Below, piece by piece: positions 19,921 through 30,486 of a stretch of 64,000 nucleotides of DNA. The stretch is from Aphrocallistes beatrix (lineage: Eukaryota; Porifera; Hexactinellida; Sceptrulophora; Aphrocallistidae). The notes beneath the pieces were generated by a model. The model had not been told where the DNA came from. It did not search any database and saw only the letters and a list, made by a program, of their open reading frames with translations. Within the stretch, counting starts at the first letter, position 1. Each line of letters opens with the position of its first letter. The stretch covers positions 1,597,696-1,661,695 of the forward strand of contig OY725492.1 in the NCBI GenBank assembly GCA_963281255.1. The letters are read 5' to 3'. A program made the position numbers and the translations under genes.

Positions 19921-21163
19921 CATAGCCTACTGTATATAAGGCCTCACAGTAACTTGCGGATTTGGGACTAGGGATGCGGAGGAAGACCGTTGAACTAATA
20001 CATGAGCTGCCTTAAATCATTTACAAAGCACAATAGAGCTTAGGAATGTATTATCAGCATATATAAATATGGTGTCAAAGTACCCATATCCGTTGTTAAA
20101 AATTTGATTAGTCACCATATGGTTGCGCAATAGGTTATATTTGTGACAAATTTGGTGATTTTCAGAGGCCGTTTAGGGGCACTTCTAAGTGTTTTTATGT
20201 AAAATTTTTCGCATAGAACTGAGATGTGAATGAGTTAATACGAAAAATTTGGAATTTTTTCATGGAATGTTGGTACATTCCATGAAAAAATAAATTTTTC
20301 GTATTAACCCATTCACATCTCAGTTCTATGCGAAAAATTTTACAATAAAAACACTTAGAAGTGCCCCTAAACGGCCTATGAAAATCACCAAATTTGTCAC
20401 AAATATAACCTATTGCGGGGACCGCTGCATTAGTTCGAATTTGGACAGTTGGCATTAGTTCGACAATAATTTCAGACAGTTGGCATTAGTTCTACTCATA
20501 ATTAGGAGACCTGTCAATAGTTCTACTCTATTTTATAGAGAGTAGACATTCGTTAACAGAAATATGGTTGCGGAGAAAATAATCGCAGAAAGTGAAAGTA
20601 GGCATTTTAAGTTTGAAACAATGTCAAATTGACCGTGAAAGTGGCACTTTAATTTTGTGAGGTTTGGAAGCATAACAATGAACAAAAATCAAGAATTGAT
20701 CATATAGAACTAACGACTACATACAGAATTCGAACTAATGCCAACTGTCTGAAATTATTGTCGAACTAATGCCAACTGTCTGAAATTACTGTCGAACTAA
20801 TGCCAACTGTCTGAAATTACTGTCGAACTAATGCCAACTGTCTGAAATTACTGTCGAACTAATGCCAACTGTCTGAAATTATTGTCGAACAAATGCCAAC
20901 TGTCCAAATTAGAACTAATGCCAACTGTCCAAATTCGAACTAATGCAGGCGCATTGCGCAACCATATGGTGACTAATCAAATTTTTACCAACGGATATGG
21001 GTACTTTGACACCATATTTATATATGCTGATAATACATTCCTAAGCTCTATTGTGCTTTGTAAATGATTTAAGGCAGCTCATGTATTAGTTCAACGGTCT
21101 TCCTCCGCATCCCTAGTCCCAAATCCGCAAGTTACTGTGAGGCCTTATATACAGTAGGCTATG
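19921..21163. mobile_element. Foldback element 1 (CATAGCCTACT family)
   Basis: This 1243-bp element has long outer arms, about 19921-20133 and 20956-21163, beginning CATAGCCTACTGTATATAAG and ending with the inverse. A 7-bp direct repeat AGTGTGT lies on both sides (19914-19920, 21164-21170). Inside is a second near-perfect inverted repeat (about 20134-20420, centre near 20272), then an array of the 31-bp unit containing CGAACTAATGCCAACTGTC. There is no coding capacity. Related ends occur at 21954, 24019, 25556 and about 50690. Confidence 0.85.
20729..20960. repeat. 31-bp tandem repeat inside foldback element
   Basis: About seven units contain CGAACTAATGCCAACTGTCT and then GAAATTACTGT. Two or three inverted units occur at 20430-20495, so the array is part of the foldback structure. 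The arms collapse to shorter units at the right edge. Confidence 0.85.
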
Positions 21164-21167
21164 AGTG

Positions 21168-21692
21168 TGTCAAAAAATTAAAGTTTGATTCCTTAGATGA
21201 TTACCCTTCAAATAGTTTACTTTGATCACCAAATGTTCACCATAAAAAATTCAAGGAATTTGGAGATGGTTTAGTGGTCGCGCAAGGTAGCTCCAAGTGC
21301 AGATTTATAATGGAATTTTTCCGGTTTAGGGATAAAATTGCAAAAACGGTACTTCTGATATAAGCAATCGATCTAACAACTTTGTATCGAGATATTTGGG
21401 TGTGGTTTTATATCAGCTAATAATACATTTTGATGGGCTAATATCTACCGGTTCGGAGATATTGGTGAAACCAGTTGGGGCCAGCCTTCGCACTTGTAAT
21501 TATTAATGGCATCCCAACTGGTTTCACCAATATCTCCGAACCTGCACCTGGAGAAGCCTACCTTGCGCGGCCACTAAATCATCCCCAAATTGCTTGAATT
21601 TTTTTATGGTGAACCTTTGGTGATCAAAGTAAACTATTTAAAGGGTAATCATCTCAAGGTTCAAACTTTGGTATTTTTTGAAACACTAGTGT
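21168..21692. mobile_element. Foldback element 2
   Basis: It is bounded by TGTCAAAAAATTAAAGTTTGA at the left and TCAAACTTTGGTATTTTTTGA at the right. Inner segments also pair: TTGATCACCAAATGTTCACC with GGTGAACCTTTGGTGATCAA, and GAGATATTGGTGAAACCAGT with its inverse in 21510-21540. It starts within a few bases of the end of element 1, so the two are almost abutting. No ORF. Confidence 0.75.
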
Positions 21693-21953
21693 GTATATAT
21701 ATACATATATCTGTACGAATTGATTGAAGAAGCTGCCAGGCACAGAAAGCTGATTTTTGGCATGTGGGAGTCTTTTGGCTATGGCTCCAGTAAGTTCTGA
21801 GCTCAGACGAAAATGTCGACTCATCATGGAATTATGACGTCATTGTCACCTTTTTTTAGAATTAGAAATGTAAGTTTCTCGACTATAGCTCAGCCATTTT
21901 AGGTGATAGAGGGCTCAAATTTTAATAGAATGTTTATATTAATATGTCTCCTG
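21693..21953 (+). mobile_element. HLE fragment
   Basis: A 5'-half fragment: GAATTGATTGAAGAAGCTGCC, TTTTTGGCATGTGGGAGTC and GTCGACTCATCATGGAATTA with a CRE at 21835-21842. It ends at the site where foldback element 3 is inserted (GTCTCCTG). Confidence 0.75.
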
Positions 21954-24019
21954 CATAGCCTACTACATACAGGCCATTTCACTACTTTAGACCAGGGATA
22001 AGATAAAGTCGAGTTTTTAATACAATGAAATTTAACACAATATTATTTTGATATATTTAATATCGTGTAATTATACATCCTCTACCCCACAATAATGATA
22101 TTACTGACTGCTGGCATAATTTAGTTGACGGACAAGGAATACTACATAAATATATAGGTGTACGTATATATATACATATATTAATTAGAGGTAAGTTTAA
22201 GTATCTTCCTTTGAGTATCTTTGGGACAAGATGTGGTAGAAGTAATATTCTTGGCCTTGTTGTTGAGTAAACAGTTACTTGAAGTCATTAAAATACAACG
22301 TAGCATATCTTTTCCATCTATACAGCAATCAGTACACTCAAAAGCCCAATCCTCACATTCTTCATCCTCAATTTTTTTAGAATAGCCAACTGAGCCTCAT
22401 CCAAATGCTACAGGTGCGTATCGAAACTGGGATAGTGGACACATGTGTCATCAACAAATGCCTGTACATTCGGACACCCTCGTAGAGCCTGGTCTACCGC
22501 TCGCTGATAGGTAGCCTGTGAGTTTGACAATCCAAAAGGCATGCGGTTGAATTCAAACTGGCCGCGCGTTGAAACAAACGCAGTGAACTTCCTATGCTTT
22601 TCCTTCACAGGCACGCTCCAGTATGCGGATGCCCCATCCAGTGTAGAGAATACAGTTGCCCCTCCCATACGATCGAAAACATCTAGGGGATCCGACATCG
22701 GATAGGCATCTCGCTTCGTCACATCGTTGAGATCCCGGTAATCTACGGCAAATCGATGGGTCCCGTCCTTTTTCTTCACTAAGATCACTCGACTCGCCCA
22801 AGAGGAAGAAGAGGGACGTATGATCCCATTCTCGAGCATTTCATCTATCTGCTTGGATACCTCCGCCTCAATTTCAGGAGAAACACGCAACGGCCGGATT
22901 CTGGTCGGTCGCTCATCCAGAAGAGTGATAACGTGTTCCGCGGTTCCAATTTCGCGCGGGCTCTTCGGGTTCTCCGCGAAAACGTCTTTCCATCTCGACA
23001 GCACCTTGCGTATGGCTGTCTCTTCTCGCGGTGATAGTTTCGGGTTTATATCGAACCTGACCTCCAAGCTATCTCCCTCCTTTCCCATCTCAGTCTGCAT
23101 AATTTCTGCTCTAGTCGCCGCGTATCCCCCGCGTGCCGCAGCTAAAGAGGTTTTCCAACAACCACCTAGCCTAACTCTCATGTTTTCCCAATCGAAAGTA
23201 GTATTCTTGAAGCGCGCGAGGAACCTTCGCCCCAATATAACCACCCTATTGTTAGTATCGAGTACTTCGATTTCGTGTTCTAGTGGTCGACCATCCCCCA
23301 CATCTATCGCCACGCAGGCCGTACCACAGACCGCAAGCGCTGTCCGCCCTAGCCCATACACTTGACTGTACTTTGTGCTGTAAGGGATATTCATCTTTTG
23401 TACGGTGCCTCTGTCCACCACCGAAGGATCCGCCCCCGTGTCCATCATTACATTGATGGGTTTGCCGTTCCATTTAACTGGTACCACAACCGCCGTCTCA
23501 TGTACAACACTATGCTGCGTCGTGGCCTGAAATACCCCTCTTCGACTTCGTGTATGTGGGCAATAGCAGACCTCGTGTCCTCTTTCGCCACATTTCGCAC
23601 AGTGCCGTTCCGGGCATTGGGCCATAAAGTGCCTGTCCGAGTCGCAAATAAAGCACCGACTTAGGGAATTGGCATGCCGGATACTTCCTTGTAGGTCCAT
23701 CCAGCCTCCCCATTGCCCCTTTGCTGCGTGGCGCATCCTTATATGTATAGAAACAGATGAGAGCTAACATTCAAGAACAAATACAACGTAAAAGTAAAAA
23801 GGAACCATATGGCAGAGAAAGAAAATAGCCATAACATTGATATATAATTTATTGGAACGTAGACTAGTTTCATATAGTTATGCATCAAACAAATGATGAA
23901 TTAGATTTGGAACAAAAATTATTTATTCATATTATGGGTGCGTCAGAAAATCCACTTTATCTTATCCCTAGTACCATGGAAAATTGTTCAGTGAAAAGGC
24001 CTTATTGTAGTAGTCTATG
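21954..24019. mobile_element. Foldback element 3 carrying a Ty3/gypsy fragment
   Basis: Terminal inverted repeats: CATAGCCTACTACATACAGG at 21954 pairs with GTAGTAGTCTATG ending 24019, and GGGATAAGATAAAGT (about 21996) pairs with ACTTTATCTTATCCC (23951-23965). Flanks GTCTCCTG (21946-21953) and GGCTCCTG (24020-24027) look like an 8-bp duplication with one change. Between the ends lies the retrotransposon fragment at 22408-23736, so the element either captured it or received it by insertion. Confidence 0.7.
22408..23736 (-). pseudogene. Ty3/gypsy-type retrotransposon Gag-Pol fragment
   Basis: A 442-residue open frame on the minus strand. Domains in order: zinc knuckles (CFICDSDRHFMAQC and CAKCGERGHEVCYC, about residues 28-58), an aspartic protease (DTGAD, about residue 98) and reverse transcriptase fingers and palm (VILVKKKDGTHRFAVDYRDL, LDGASAYW, RMPFGLSNSQATYQ, catalytic FVDD near the end). 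A stop ends it nine residues after FVDD. Beyond that, reading continues only in pieces (HLDEAQLAILKK in the same frame), so RNase H and integrase are lost. N-terminal Gag and any terminal repeats are not seen. It is a fragment of an LTR retrotransposon, not a host gene. Its GC content is higher than its flanks, as expected for a foreign insert. Confidence 0.9.
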
Positions 24020-24045
24020 GGCTCCTGTGAATATTAATATAAACA

Positions 24046-25141
24046 TCCTTACTATTAAAACTCGATTAATGTGTACAAGCGCGCTTCGCTTGCTTGCGCT
24101 GCGCGGCTGGCGGACACTTTGTGTCCGCCTGAGGCTCCCTTCGTTCGCCTGCGGGCACCATTGATTAATTATATGGGGGATAACATCTCTAAATACATCT
24201 GCCCTACTGTTATAATCGAAATCGCACGAAAAATCACCAAAATTATCAAATTTTAAAATTTTGATGAGTAATGATGACGTCATAACAAAGTGATGAGTCA
24301 TCATTTTTTGATGGTAGTTGCATCATGTGTGAGACATGTTAGTATACAGATTCTATTAAAATTTCAGCCTTCTATAGCTATCTCCTATAATGGCTGAGTT
24401 ATGCCCGAATAACTGTGTTGCTTAACTTTTAAAATTGTGACAGTGACGTCATAATTCCATGATGAGTCGACATTTTGCTCTGAACTCAGAACTTACTGGA
24501 GCCATAGCCAAAAGACTCCCACATGCCAAAAATCAGCCTTCTGCGCCCGGCAGTTTCTTCAATCAATTCGTTACAGATATATATATACACATACACAATA
24601 ATCGAGTTTTAATAGTAAGGATATATATATATATATATATATATATCTGTAACGAATTGATTGAAGAAACTGCCGGTCATAGAAAGCTAATTTTTGGCAT
24701 GTGGGAGTATTTTGGCTATGGCTCCAGTAAGTTCTGAGCTCAGAGCAAAATGTCGACTCATCATGGAATTATGACGTCATTGTCACATTTTTAAAAGTTA
24801 AGCAACACAGTTATTCGGGCATAACTCAGCCATTATAGGAGATAGAAGGCTGAAATTTTAATAGAATCTGTATACTAACATGTCTCACATATGATGCGAC
24901 TATCATAAAAATTGATGACTCATCACTTTGTTATGACGTCATCATTACGCATCAAAAATTTTTAAATTCACAAATTTGGTGATTTTTCGAATGATATCGA
25001 TTTTAGCACTTAGATGGAAACATTTAGAGATGCTATCTCCCTTATAATTTGCTATTGTGACACCCAGGCGACCGAAGGGTGCCTCCGGCGGACACAAAGT
25101 GTCCGCCAGCCGCGCAGCGCAAGCCAGCGACGCGCGCTTGT
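24046..25141 (+). mobile_element. HLE copy interrupted by a second, inverted HLE
   Basis: The outer element is 24046-24075 (TCCTTACTATTAAAACTCGA ... GTGTA) plus 24622-25141 (TATATAT ... ending GCGCGCTTG), 550 bp in total. It was split between A and T by a complete reverse-orientation copy at 24076-24621 (546 bp). No bases were duplicated at the insertion point. CRE palindromes lie at 24275, 24444, 24772 and 24934. Confidence 0.85.
24076..24621 (-). mobile_element. HLE, full-length inner copy
   Basis: The minus-strand 5' end is TCCTTACTATTAAAACTCGA (from 24621). The 3' end runs through the GC-rich hairpin to GCGCGCTTG at 24076, flanked by A and T. It carries CRE (24275-24282 and 24444-24451) and AP-1 sites. 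It is 546 bp with no ORF of substance. Confidence 0.85.
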
Positions 25142-25465
25142 TCTATTAAAATTTGAGCCTTCTATCACCTAAAATGCCTGGGTTATAGTCGAAAAACTGA
25201 AATTTCTAATTCTAAAAAGGTGACAACCATCATCAAAAAATGATGACTCATCACTCTGTTATGACGTCATCATTACGCATCAAAATTTAAAAATTGACAA
25301 ATTTGGTGATTTTTCGTGCGATATCGATTTTAACAGTAAGCCAGACGTATTTAGAGATGTTATCTCCCTTATAATTAATCAATATGACCCCAGGCGCCTC
25401 CGGCGGACACAAATCGTCCGCCAGCCCCGCAGCACAAGCAAGCGAAGCGCGTTTGTATATATTTA
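25142..25465 (+). mobile_element. HLE, 5'-truncated copy
   Basis: It picks up inside the element (TTCTATTAAAATTTGAGCC), has a CRE at 25262-25269, the TATTTAGAGATGTTATCTCC block and the GC-rich 3' end (AGCGAAGCGCGTTTG). It is followed at about 25466-25550 by another HLE 5'-block fragment (GAATTGATTGAAGAAACTGC). Confidence 0.75.
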
Positions 25466-25549
25466 TATCTCTGTAATGAATTGATTGAAGAAACTGCTGG
25501 GCAAAGAATGCTGATTTTTGGCATGTACGAGTCTTTTGTCTATGGCTCA

Positions 25550-26320
25550 ACTTAGCCTACTATAATAAGGCCTCAGAGTAACTTGCGAATTTGGCACTAG
25601 GGATGCAGTAGAAGATGGATGAAGAAATACATGAGCTGCATTAAATCATTAACAAAGCACAATAGAGCTTAGGAATGTATTACCAGCCTATATAAATATG
25701 GTGTCAAAGCACCCATATCCGTTGTTAAAATTTAGATTAGCCATCAAATGATTGCGAAACAGACTATATTTGGGTCAAATTTAGTGATTTTCAGAGGCCG
25801 TTTAAGGGCACTTCTAAGTGTTTTTATTATAAAGTTTTTCGCATAGAACTGAGAAGTGAATGTGTTAATACGAAAAATTTGGAATTTTTTCATGGAATGT
25901 TCTTACATTCCAGTGTTGCTATGGAAACGTGTTTTGGTCAGTTGGGGCTATATCTTGAAAACAGCGATAGCTAGACATTCACATTTAATCCCATTTGATA
26001 GCAAATAGGCTACTTCCTATTAAGCTATAATACAATTTCTATGTCTTAATTCAATAATTTACGAGTTATTAGACAATTTATCATATTGGTCACATTTAGT
26101 AATTTGTCGAATATCTCGTAAACCATTGAATTTAGACACAGAAATTGTATTATAGCTAAACAGGAAGTAGCCTATTTGCTATCAAATGGGATTATATTTG
26201 AATGTCTAGCTATCCCTGTTTTCAAGATATAGCCCCAACTGACCAAAACACGTTTCCATAGCAACACTGGAATGTAAGAACATTTCATGAAAAAAATTCC
26301 AAATTTTTCGTATTATATTA
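25550..26320. mobile_element. Foldback element 4, mosaic of the same family
   Basis: The left part (25550-25910) is a diverged copy of the left arm and inner arm of element 1 (TAGCCTACTATAATAAGGCC, ACTAGGGATGCAG, GGCCGTTTAAGGGCACTTCT). The rest is a new inverted repeat: TTCCAGTGTTGCTATGGAAA (25907) pairs with TTTCCATAGCAACACTGGAA (about 26253). Further in, TAGCAAATAGGCTACTTCCT pairs with AGGAAGTAGCCTATTTGCTA, centred near 26080. No coding capacity. Confidence 0.75.
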
Positions 26321-26893
26321 CAATTTCTATTTCGCTCTCTATAGCTCTTGTCTAAAAACATCGACACATTTTCCTAATATTATGATGAAATATTCTTTTT
26401 TTGAAAAATTATTGATTGGATCATTGTGTGGAAGAATCAAGCACTTTTGTGTACATTACATCTGCGAACAATAATTTTTTAGACAGTTTGATAGACTACA
26501 CTTGCGTATACTATTTTATTATATTTTAATTGACAAAGATAGATATCCAAGTGGTTTTAGTAAACAAATATTTTTGTTTTTTATATATTTTGATTCTTGA
26601 ATGTCCTGAACAGACCGAATATTCCATGCAAAATTTAAATAAACGACTTATCTTTTTGAATGTAGAGAATTCGAATTTAAAGTTAATTTAAGTGTATCTC
26701 TTACAAATTAAATGCCCTTGACTCGCTAAATAGAATACTCGGGAAAAGTTCCTTTATCGAGAGAAAATAACAGAATACAGATATAACAAAGATTTCCCTG
26801 GGAGGTAAAATACTAAAATTGTACCCATTCAGATAAGTTTCAATACTTCTAAAATGAGTAATTATGTAAATAAGGGAGATACTCCGGGATATG
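26321..26893. other. AT-rich non-coding
   Basis: No gene, RNA or repeat is recognised in this stretch, apart from the GGGATATG duplication at its right end, which belongs to the next element. Confidence 0.4.
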
Positions 26894-27213
26894 CAGGGTT
26901 GCCGTGGGAATGGGTTTTCCCATGGGAATTCCCATGGGAATGGGAATGGGAAATGATTTTTCCACGTGGGAATTCCCATGGGTTTTCCCATATGGGACTT
27001 CCCATGGGTTTTCCCATGTGGGAATTCCCATGGGTTTCCCATACGGGAATTCCCATGGGAAGTCCCCCCATTTGGGAAAACCCATGGGAATTCCCATATG
27101 GGAAAATCCATGGGAATTCCCATATGGGAAAACCCATGGGAATTCCCATATGGGAAAACCCATGGGAATGGGATGGGAATGGGAATGGAAATTTCTTTCC
27201 CACGGCAACCCTG
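26894..27213. mobile_element. hAT-like MITE built of palindromic minisatellite
   Basis: This 320-bp element has perfect 17-bp termini (CAGGGTTGCCGTGGGAA and its inverse) and the 8-bp duplication GGGATATG at 26886-26893 and 27214-27221. The interior is almost entirely a tandem series of CCCATGGGAATTCCCATATG-type units, so nearly every segment is a short palindrome (CCATGG, GAATTC, CATATG). Because the sequence reads much the same on both strands, all frames give spurious ORFs of repeated MGIP/FPWEF-like words. Confidence 0.9.
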
Positions 27214-27221
27214 GGGATATG

Positions 27222-27561
27222 GCACCAACACCTACTCCCAAAGTCAACGGTGTCGCATCTCAAATAATTACTTGTAGATACTGTATAAAGCGATCCTACA
27301 TGCGGAATTTAAGAGAAATCGGAATGTTAGATTTCGCAAATTTATTCTCTATTTATGATCATTATAGAATAAGTATTAAAAATTTGGAAGATCGTCGTTA
27401 GCTGCTATACTATGGCTCAATGACAATTTTGATAGTTGGATAATAGATGTACTAAAAAGTGTCAACTTCTTCATTACTCCATTATAAATATAATCTAGAT
27501 TAATTATGTATTATTTTACAATTTCATTTCATCTCTACTTACTAGACTGAATTAGCTGGTG
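27222..27561. other. Promoter-proximal region of the FEM1-like gene
   Basis: AT-rich with no coding evidence. A possible acceptor (CTGAATTAG) lies 8 bases before the ATG at 27562, so a 5' UTR exon is possible. Confidence 0.35.
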
Positions 27562-29679
27562 ATGAGAAAAGTCATTGAGGTTCCTAAAATAGAGAGCCAA
27601 CCTTCCTACTATAATTTCTCTCAGAATATTTCTCTCCCGGATAAATTTGAATTTCAGACAACAAATGACGCAGAAGCTCCACCACCTAACACAATATGGG
27701 ACGCTCTATACGATCTGAACTACGAAGAACTGTCGACTCTCCTCAAGGACGAGAATCTCAATAGTCTTGACAGCCAAGGTTATTCCCTCATCAATCGCTG
27801 CATTCTACTGCAAATGATCCGCACTAATGCATTACCTAAATTTGATGGGAAATACTATGAAATGCTCATCTTCTTGATCGGGAAAGGATGCGACGTGAAC
27901 TTTAGGGGCAATGCTCGGAACCAGTTCACTCCGTTACATCTTGTGATCAATCCCAAGGTTGGACTGATCGAGCACACGAACAGGAAACTGAACGAAGTGA
28001 GAATCAAGTGCGATATCCAGAGGAAAATTAATGATGCTGCCATGGACCCAGTTACCAAAATGTCTCTAATATTTGATCGTAAGATAGACATTATAAAATT
28101 GTTACTGCAAAATGGAGCGCTGAATCTGACAGATAATAATGGCTTCGATCCTATAATGATTGCAAATAACCTGGCGGAGAAAAACAAGAACGTTAATCAA
28201 ACGAATTATAGGTACTATTGCGAAATATATCACCTCCTATCCTCTCATTTCTCACTGACTGTGCTCAATACGATCCATTCCACAATCCTCTGCACGCCTC
28301 GACTCCTGGCTGCCAGTGTGAAACATGGAGTTCCAAACCTGATCGAGACATCCTTTCTCATATCTCGATTTATCCACAGGGAACATAGTTTTACATACAC
28401 ATTTGTTTGTGAATTGGCGCATAGATTTTTCATTAACGACAATAATATCGCTTTAAATTTTAACGATAATTTTAAGACTATTTTTTATATTCTTCAGTAT
28501 TTTGAGCTTGAAAACTTTCTCTATTACTTCTGCTATGAGACTCGATTGAAAGGGTCTCCCCTCAAAAGTTCTATCCGGTTTAATATTACACTCTCTGAAA
28601 TTGGAGAATTTCAACTATATTCTTTCTCTAATGTAATCGTCTACCTTGACAATGACAACAATTTCAATTGGATATTACCCTACACAATAATCGACCATCT
28701 CAGCAGAGTGGAAGGGATGTTTCCCTTATTTCACTCTCTTCTCACCAACAAAGATTTCGATGTTTCACAAATCGGACCATTTTTCATCGATTTTATCTCG
28801 CACATTAATCCCGATTCTGAGCTTGCTACAGCGATCCCTTACCTCTTAGTTCGTTACTTCATAATGCTAGAACTATGGGTGTTGTATCGTCCTGAAGATG
28901 AGTCGAGAATATACCATCTGAAGGAAGATCTTGTCAATTCGAGCATTTTCACTTACACTACCTTAGCGCATTATCTTCTCAACAACTTTCAACTTTTCGA
29001 TACAATTCGAATTAAGACCTCTTTCCCTCTTCAGTTTAGTCAGGTAGCGTCTCTCTGGAAGAAAAATGACAAATCTACAGAAGATATCAGCTTGGATTCC
29101 AAAATGCACATTTTCCTCAAAATTCTTGAAACAATTTCTTTCCAGATCAACAATCGGGATTCTTTGAATAACTCATGTCTGCACATTTTAGCCAGATTGA
29201 AGCGAGTAGATTTCATCTTCTTCCTTTTAGATAACCTCGGAGCTTACCCATTCGTTCTGAATTCGAATTGCCTAACATTTCTGGATATCTACCGTGGAAT
29301 TAATTCTGATGCAAAAAAAGGTTCTGAGGTAGCGAATGGTATTGAGAAATTGGAGAGATACTTTTCAAAACCCTACACCTTGAGAACCTTATCTGGATAC
29401 GTGCTCTCAAGACATATCGATGTATTGAAATTTTTGGATCCACCAACGAATATCTTAAAGTTCGTGCTTTTACACCTCAAGCCAGAATCTTGTGAATTGT
29501 TTGAGATTCAACCGAAATGTAAAAATATCAATAAAATACAGCGCAAACATCGCGTTAAGCACACAACTGATAAGAAAGTTAGTCCGAGCGAGAATAGGAT
29601 CCATTTTGACGCTTTCTCAGTGCCCGAAGAATCCACCCCAACAATGGACTGTATAAAATTCAATCCCGGAATTATATAG
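27562..29679 (+). CDS. FEM1-like ankyrin-repeat protein
   Basis: A 705-residue single-exon ORF starting MRKVIEVPKIESQ (a GTG one codon upstream is not used). The N-terminal part has ankyrin-like repeats: TIWDALYDLNYEELSTLLKD (about 45-64), FTPLHLVIN (about 124) and DIIKLLLQNGALNLTDNNGF (about 176-195). A long helical middle follows. Near the end come another pair of ankyrin-type repeats (NNSCLHILARLKRVDFIFFL) and a terminal block, PYTLRTLSGYVLSRHIDVLK followed by FLDPPTNILKFVLLH. That order matches FEM1 proteins, whose C-terminal 'SLKCLAAR...IP..L..FV.LH' block contacts elongin/cullin-2. FEM1 proteins are substrate receptors of Cul2 ubiquitin ligases recognising C-terminal degrons, and act in sex determination in nematodes. 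Conservation is weak and some repeats are degenerate, so a divergent FEM1 relative is more likely than a strict orthologue. Confidence 0.55.
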   Translation: MRKVIEVPKIESQPSYYNFSQNISLPDKFEFQTTNDAEAPPPNTIWDALYDLNYEELSTLLKDENLNSLDSQGYSLINRCILLQMIRTNALPKFDGKYYEMLIFLIGKGCDVNFRGNARNQFTPLHLVINPKVGLIEHTNRKLNEVRIKCDIQRKINDAAMDPVTKMSLIFDRKIDIIKLLLQNGALNLTDNNGFDPIMIANNLAEKNKNVNQTNYRYYCEIYHLLSSHFSLTVLNTIHSTILCTPRLLAASVKHGVPNLIETSFLISRFIHREHSFTYTFVCELAHRFFINDNNIALNFNDNFKTIFYILQYFELENFLYYFCYETRLKGSPLKSSIRFNITLSEIGEFQLYSFSNVIVYLDNDNNFNWILPYTIIDHLSRVEGMFPLFHSLLTNKDFDVSQIGPFFIDFISHINPDSELATAIPYLLVRYFIMLELWVLYRPEDESRIYHLKEDLVNSSIFTYTTLAHYLLNNFQLFDTIRIKTSFPLQFSQVASLWKKNDKSTEDISLDSKMHIFLKILETISFQINNRDSLNNSCLHILARLKRVDFIFFLLDNLGAYPFVLNSNCLTFLDIYRGINSDAKKGSEVANGIEKLERYFSKPYTLRTLSGYVLSRHIDVLKFLDPPTNILKFVLLHLKPESCELFEIQPKCKNINKIQRKHRVKHTTDKKVSPSENRIHFDAFSVPEESTPTMDCIKFNPGII

Positions 29680-30486
29680 TTACTACTTGTATATAGCTCA
29701 GATGTATGTTATTCGTATAATACTACTGCCATATCTTTGTATACGTATACTACTAGTATTTGTAATTATGACAGCTTAGGAATATTTATTTTACCCAATA
29801 TAAATGATCTCAATTATCTTGGAGAAAAGATTATCCGAACACCTTAGATCAGTAGTTCCCAACCTGGAGTCCATTAGTGATCCACAGGATTCGAAGTTTT
29901 GTATACTGCTAATAGGTGGAGGTCCAAAGAATATAGGGAAATTGGGTTGCCTTAGATGGTCGAAAACCTGACAGATTGTGGTGTTTCGTGCACTCCCTCT
30001 AGTACGCAAGAACTAATGCAATTGCAGTAGTATTGAATACAATTAGTATTGTAACACAACTAGTACTTAGTGCGAGTATAGACTTGTAATTATATTTAAT
30101 TGGTGCTGAACATCCTTCAGTTACCACAGATTTGAAGATAATTATTTGAATAATTTGTAAAGGTATAGCTGTTAGATGTACATTTGCGCTTTGGCAATTC
30201 AAAATCATGATTTGAGCTTAACCAAGGGGGGGATACAGAGGACATGTACCCTCCTGTCAGGATGTATGAAATTTTGTGATAAATATTTTTCATTTTCTCG
30301 ACAAGTATATACTAAATTTGAAGAATCTGGGCATATTATAAAACAATTTTGTCAGCATCCAGGGACTTATAGAACACCCTAGACCCCTAGCTGGGTGGTG
30401 AAAATCCTGGCTATGCCCTTAATCATCAACCCAAGAATATGGCAGCGTGCTCCCATCCAGCCTGTGTGATTTCTTTTCTATTAATA
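29680..30486. other. Intergenic with hAT and other repeat fragments
   Basis: About 29850-30000 begins CAGTAGTTCCCAACCTGGAG, a typical hAT-Charlie-like left end; no matching right end is identified. About 30220-30420 is a diverged relative of 2920-3120 and 7300-7560 (GGGATACAGAGGACATGTAC, CCAGGGACTTATAGAACACC). No gene is supported. Confidence 0.5.

Larger units (their letters stand above)
17878..19966. repeat. 2089-bp direct repeat, right copy (likely false duplication)
   Basis: This is the right-hand partner of 15589-17677. It contains a second last helicase exon (18377-18913, preceded by the same TTCTCTAG acceptor) and a second small ORF (19508-19780). No exon 1 or exon 2 equivalent precedes it. 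Confidence 0.9.

Noticed and set aside
20729..20960. Regularly spaced repeats resembling a CRISPR array
   Set aside because: The units are contiguous tandem copies without unique spacers, in an animal genome, inside a foldback element.
22820..23365. 181-residue plus-strand ORF
   Set aside because: It is the antisense shadow of the Ty3/gypsy Gag-Pol frame, which has clear knuckle, protease and reverse transcriptase motifs.
26701..27401. Overlapping ORFs of 100-176 residues on both strands with repeated MGIP/FPWEF words
   Set aside because: They arise from the palindromic minisatellite in the hAT MITE and have no conserved domain.
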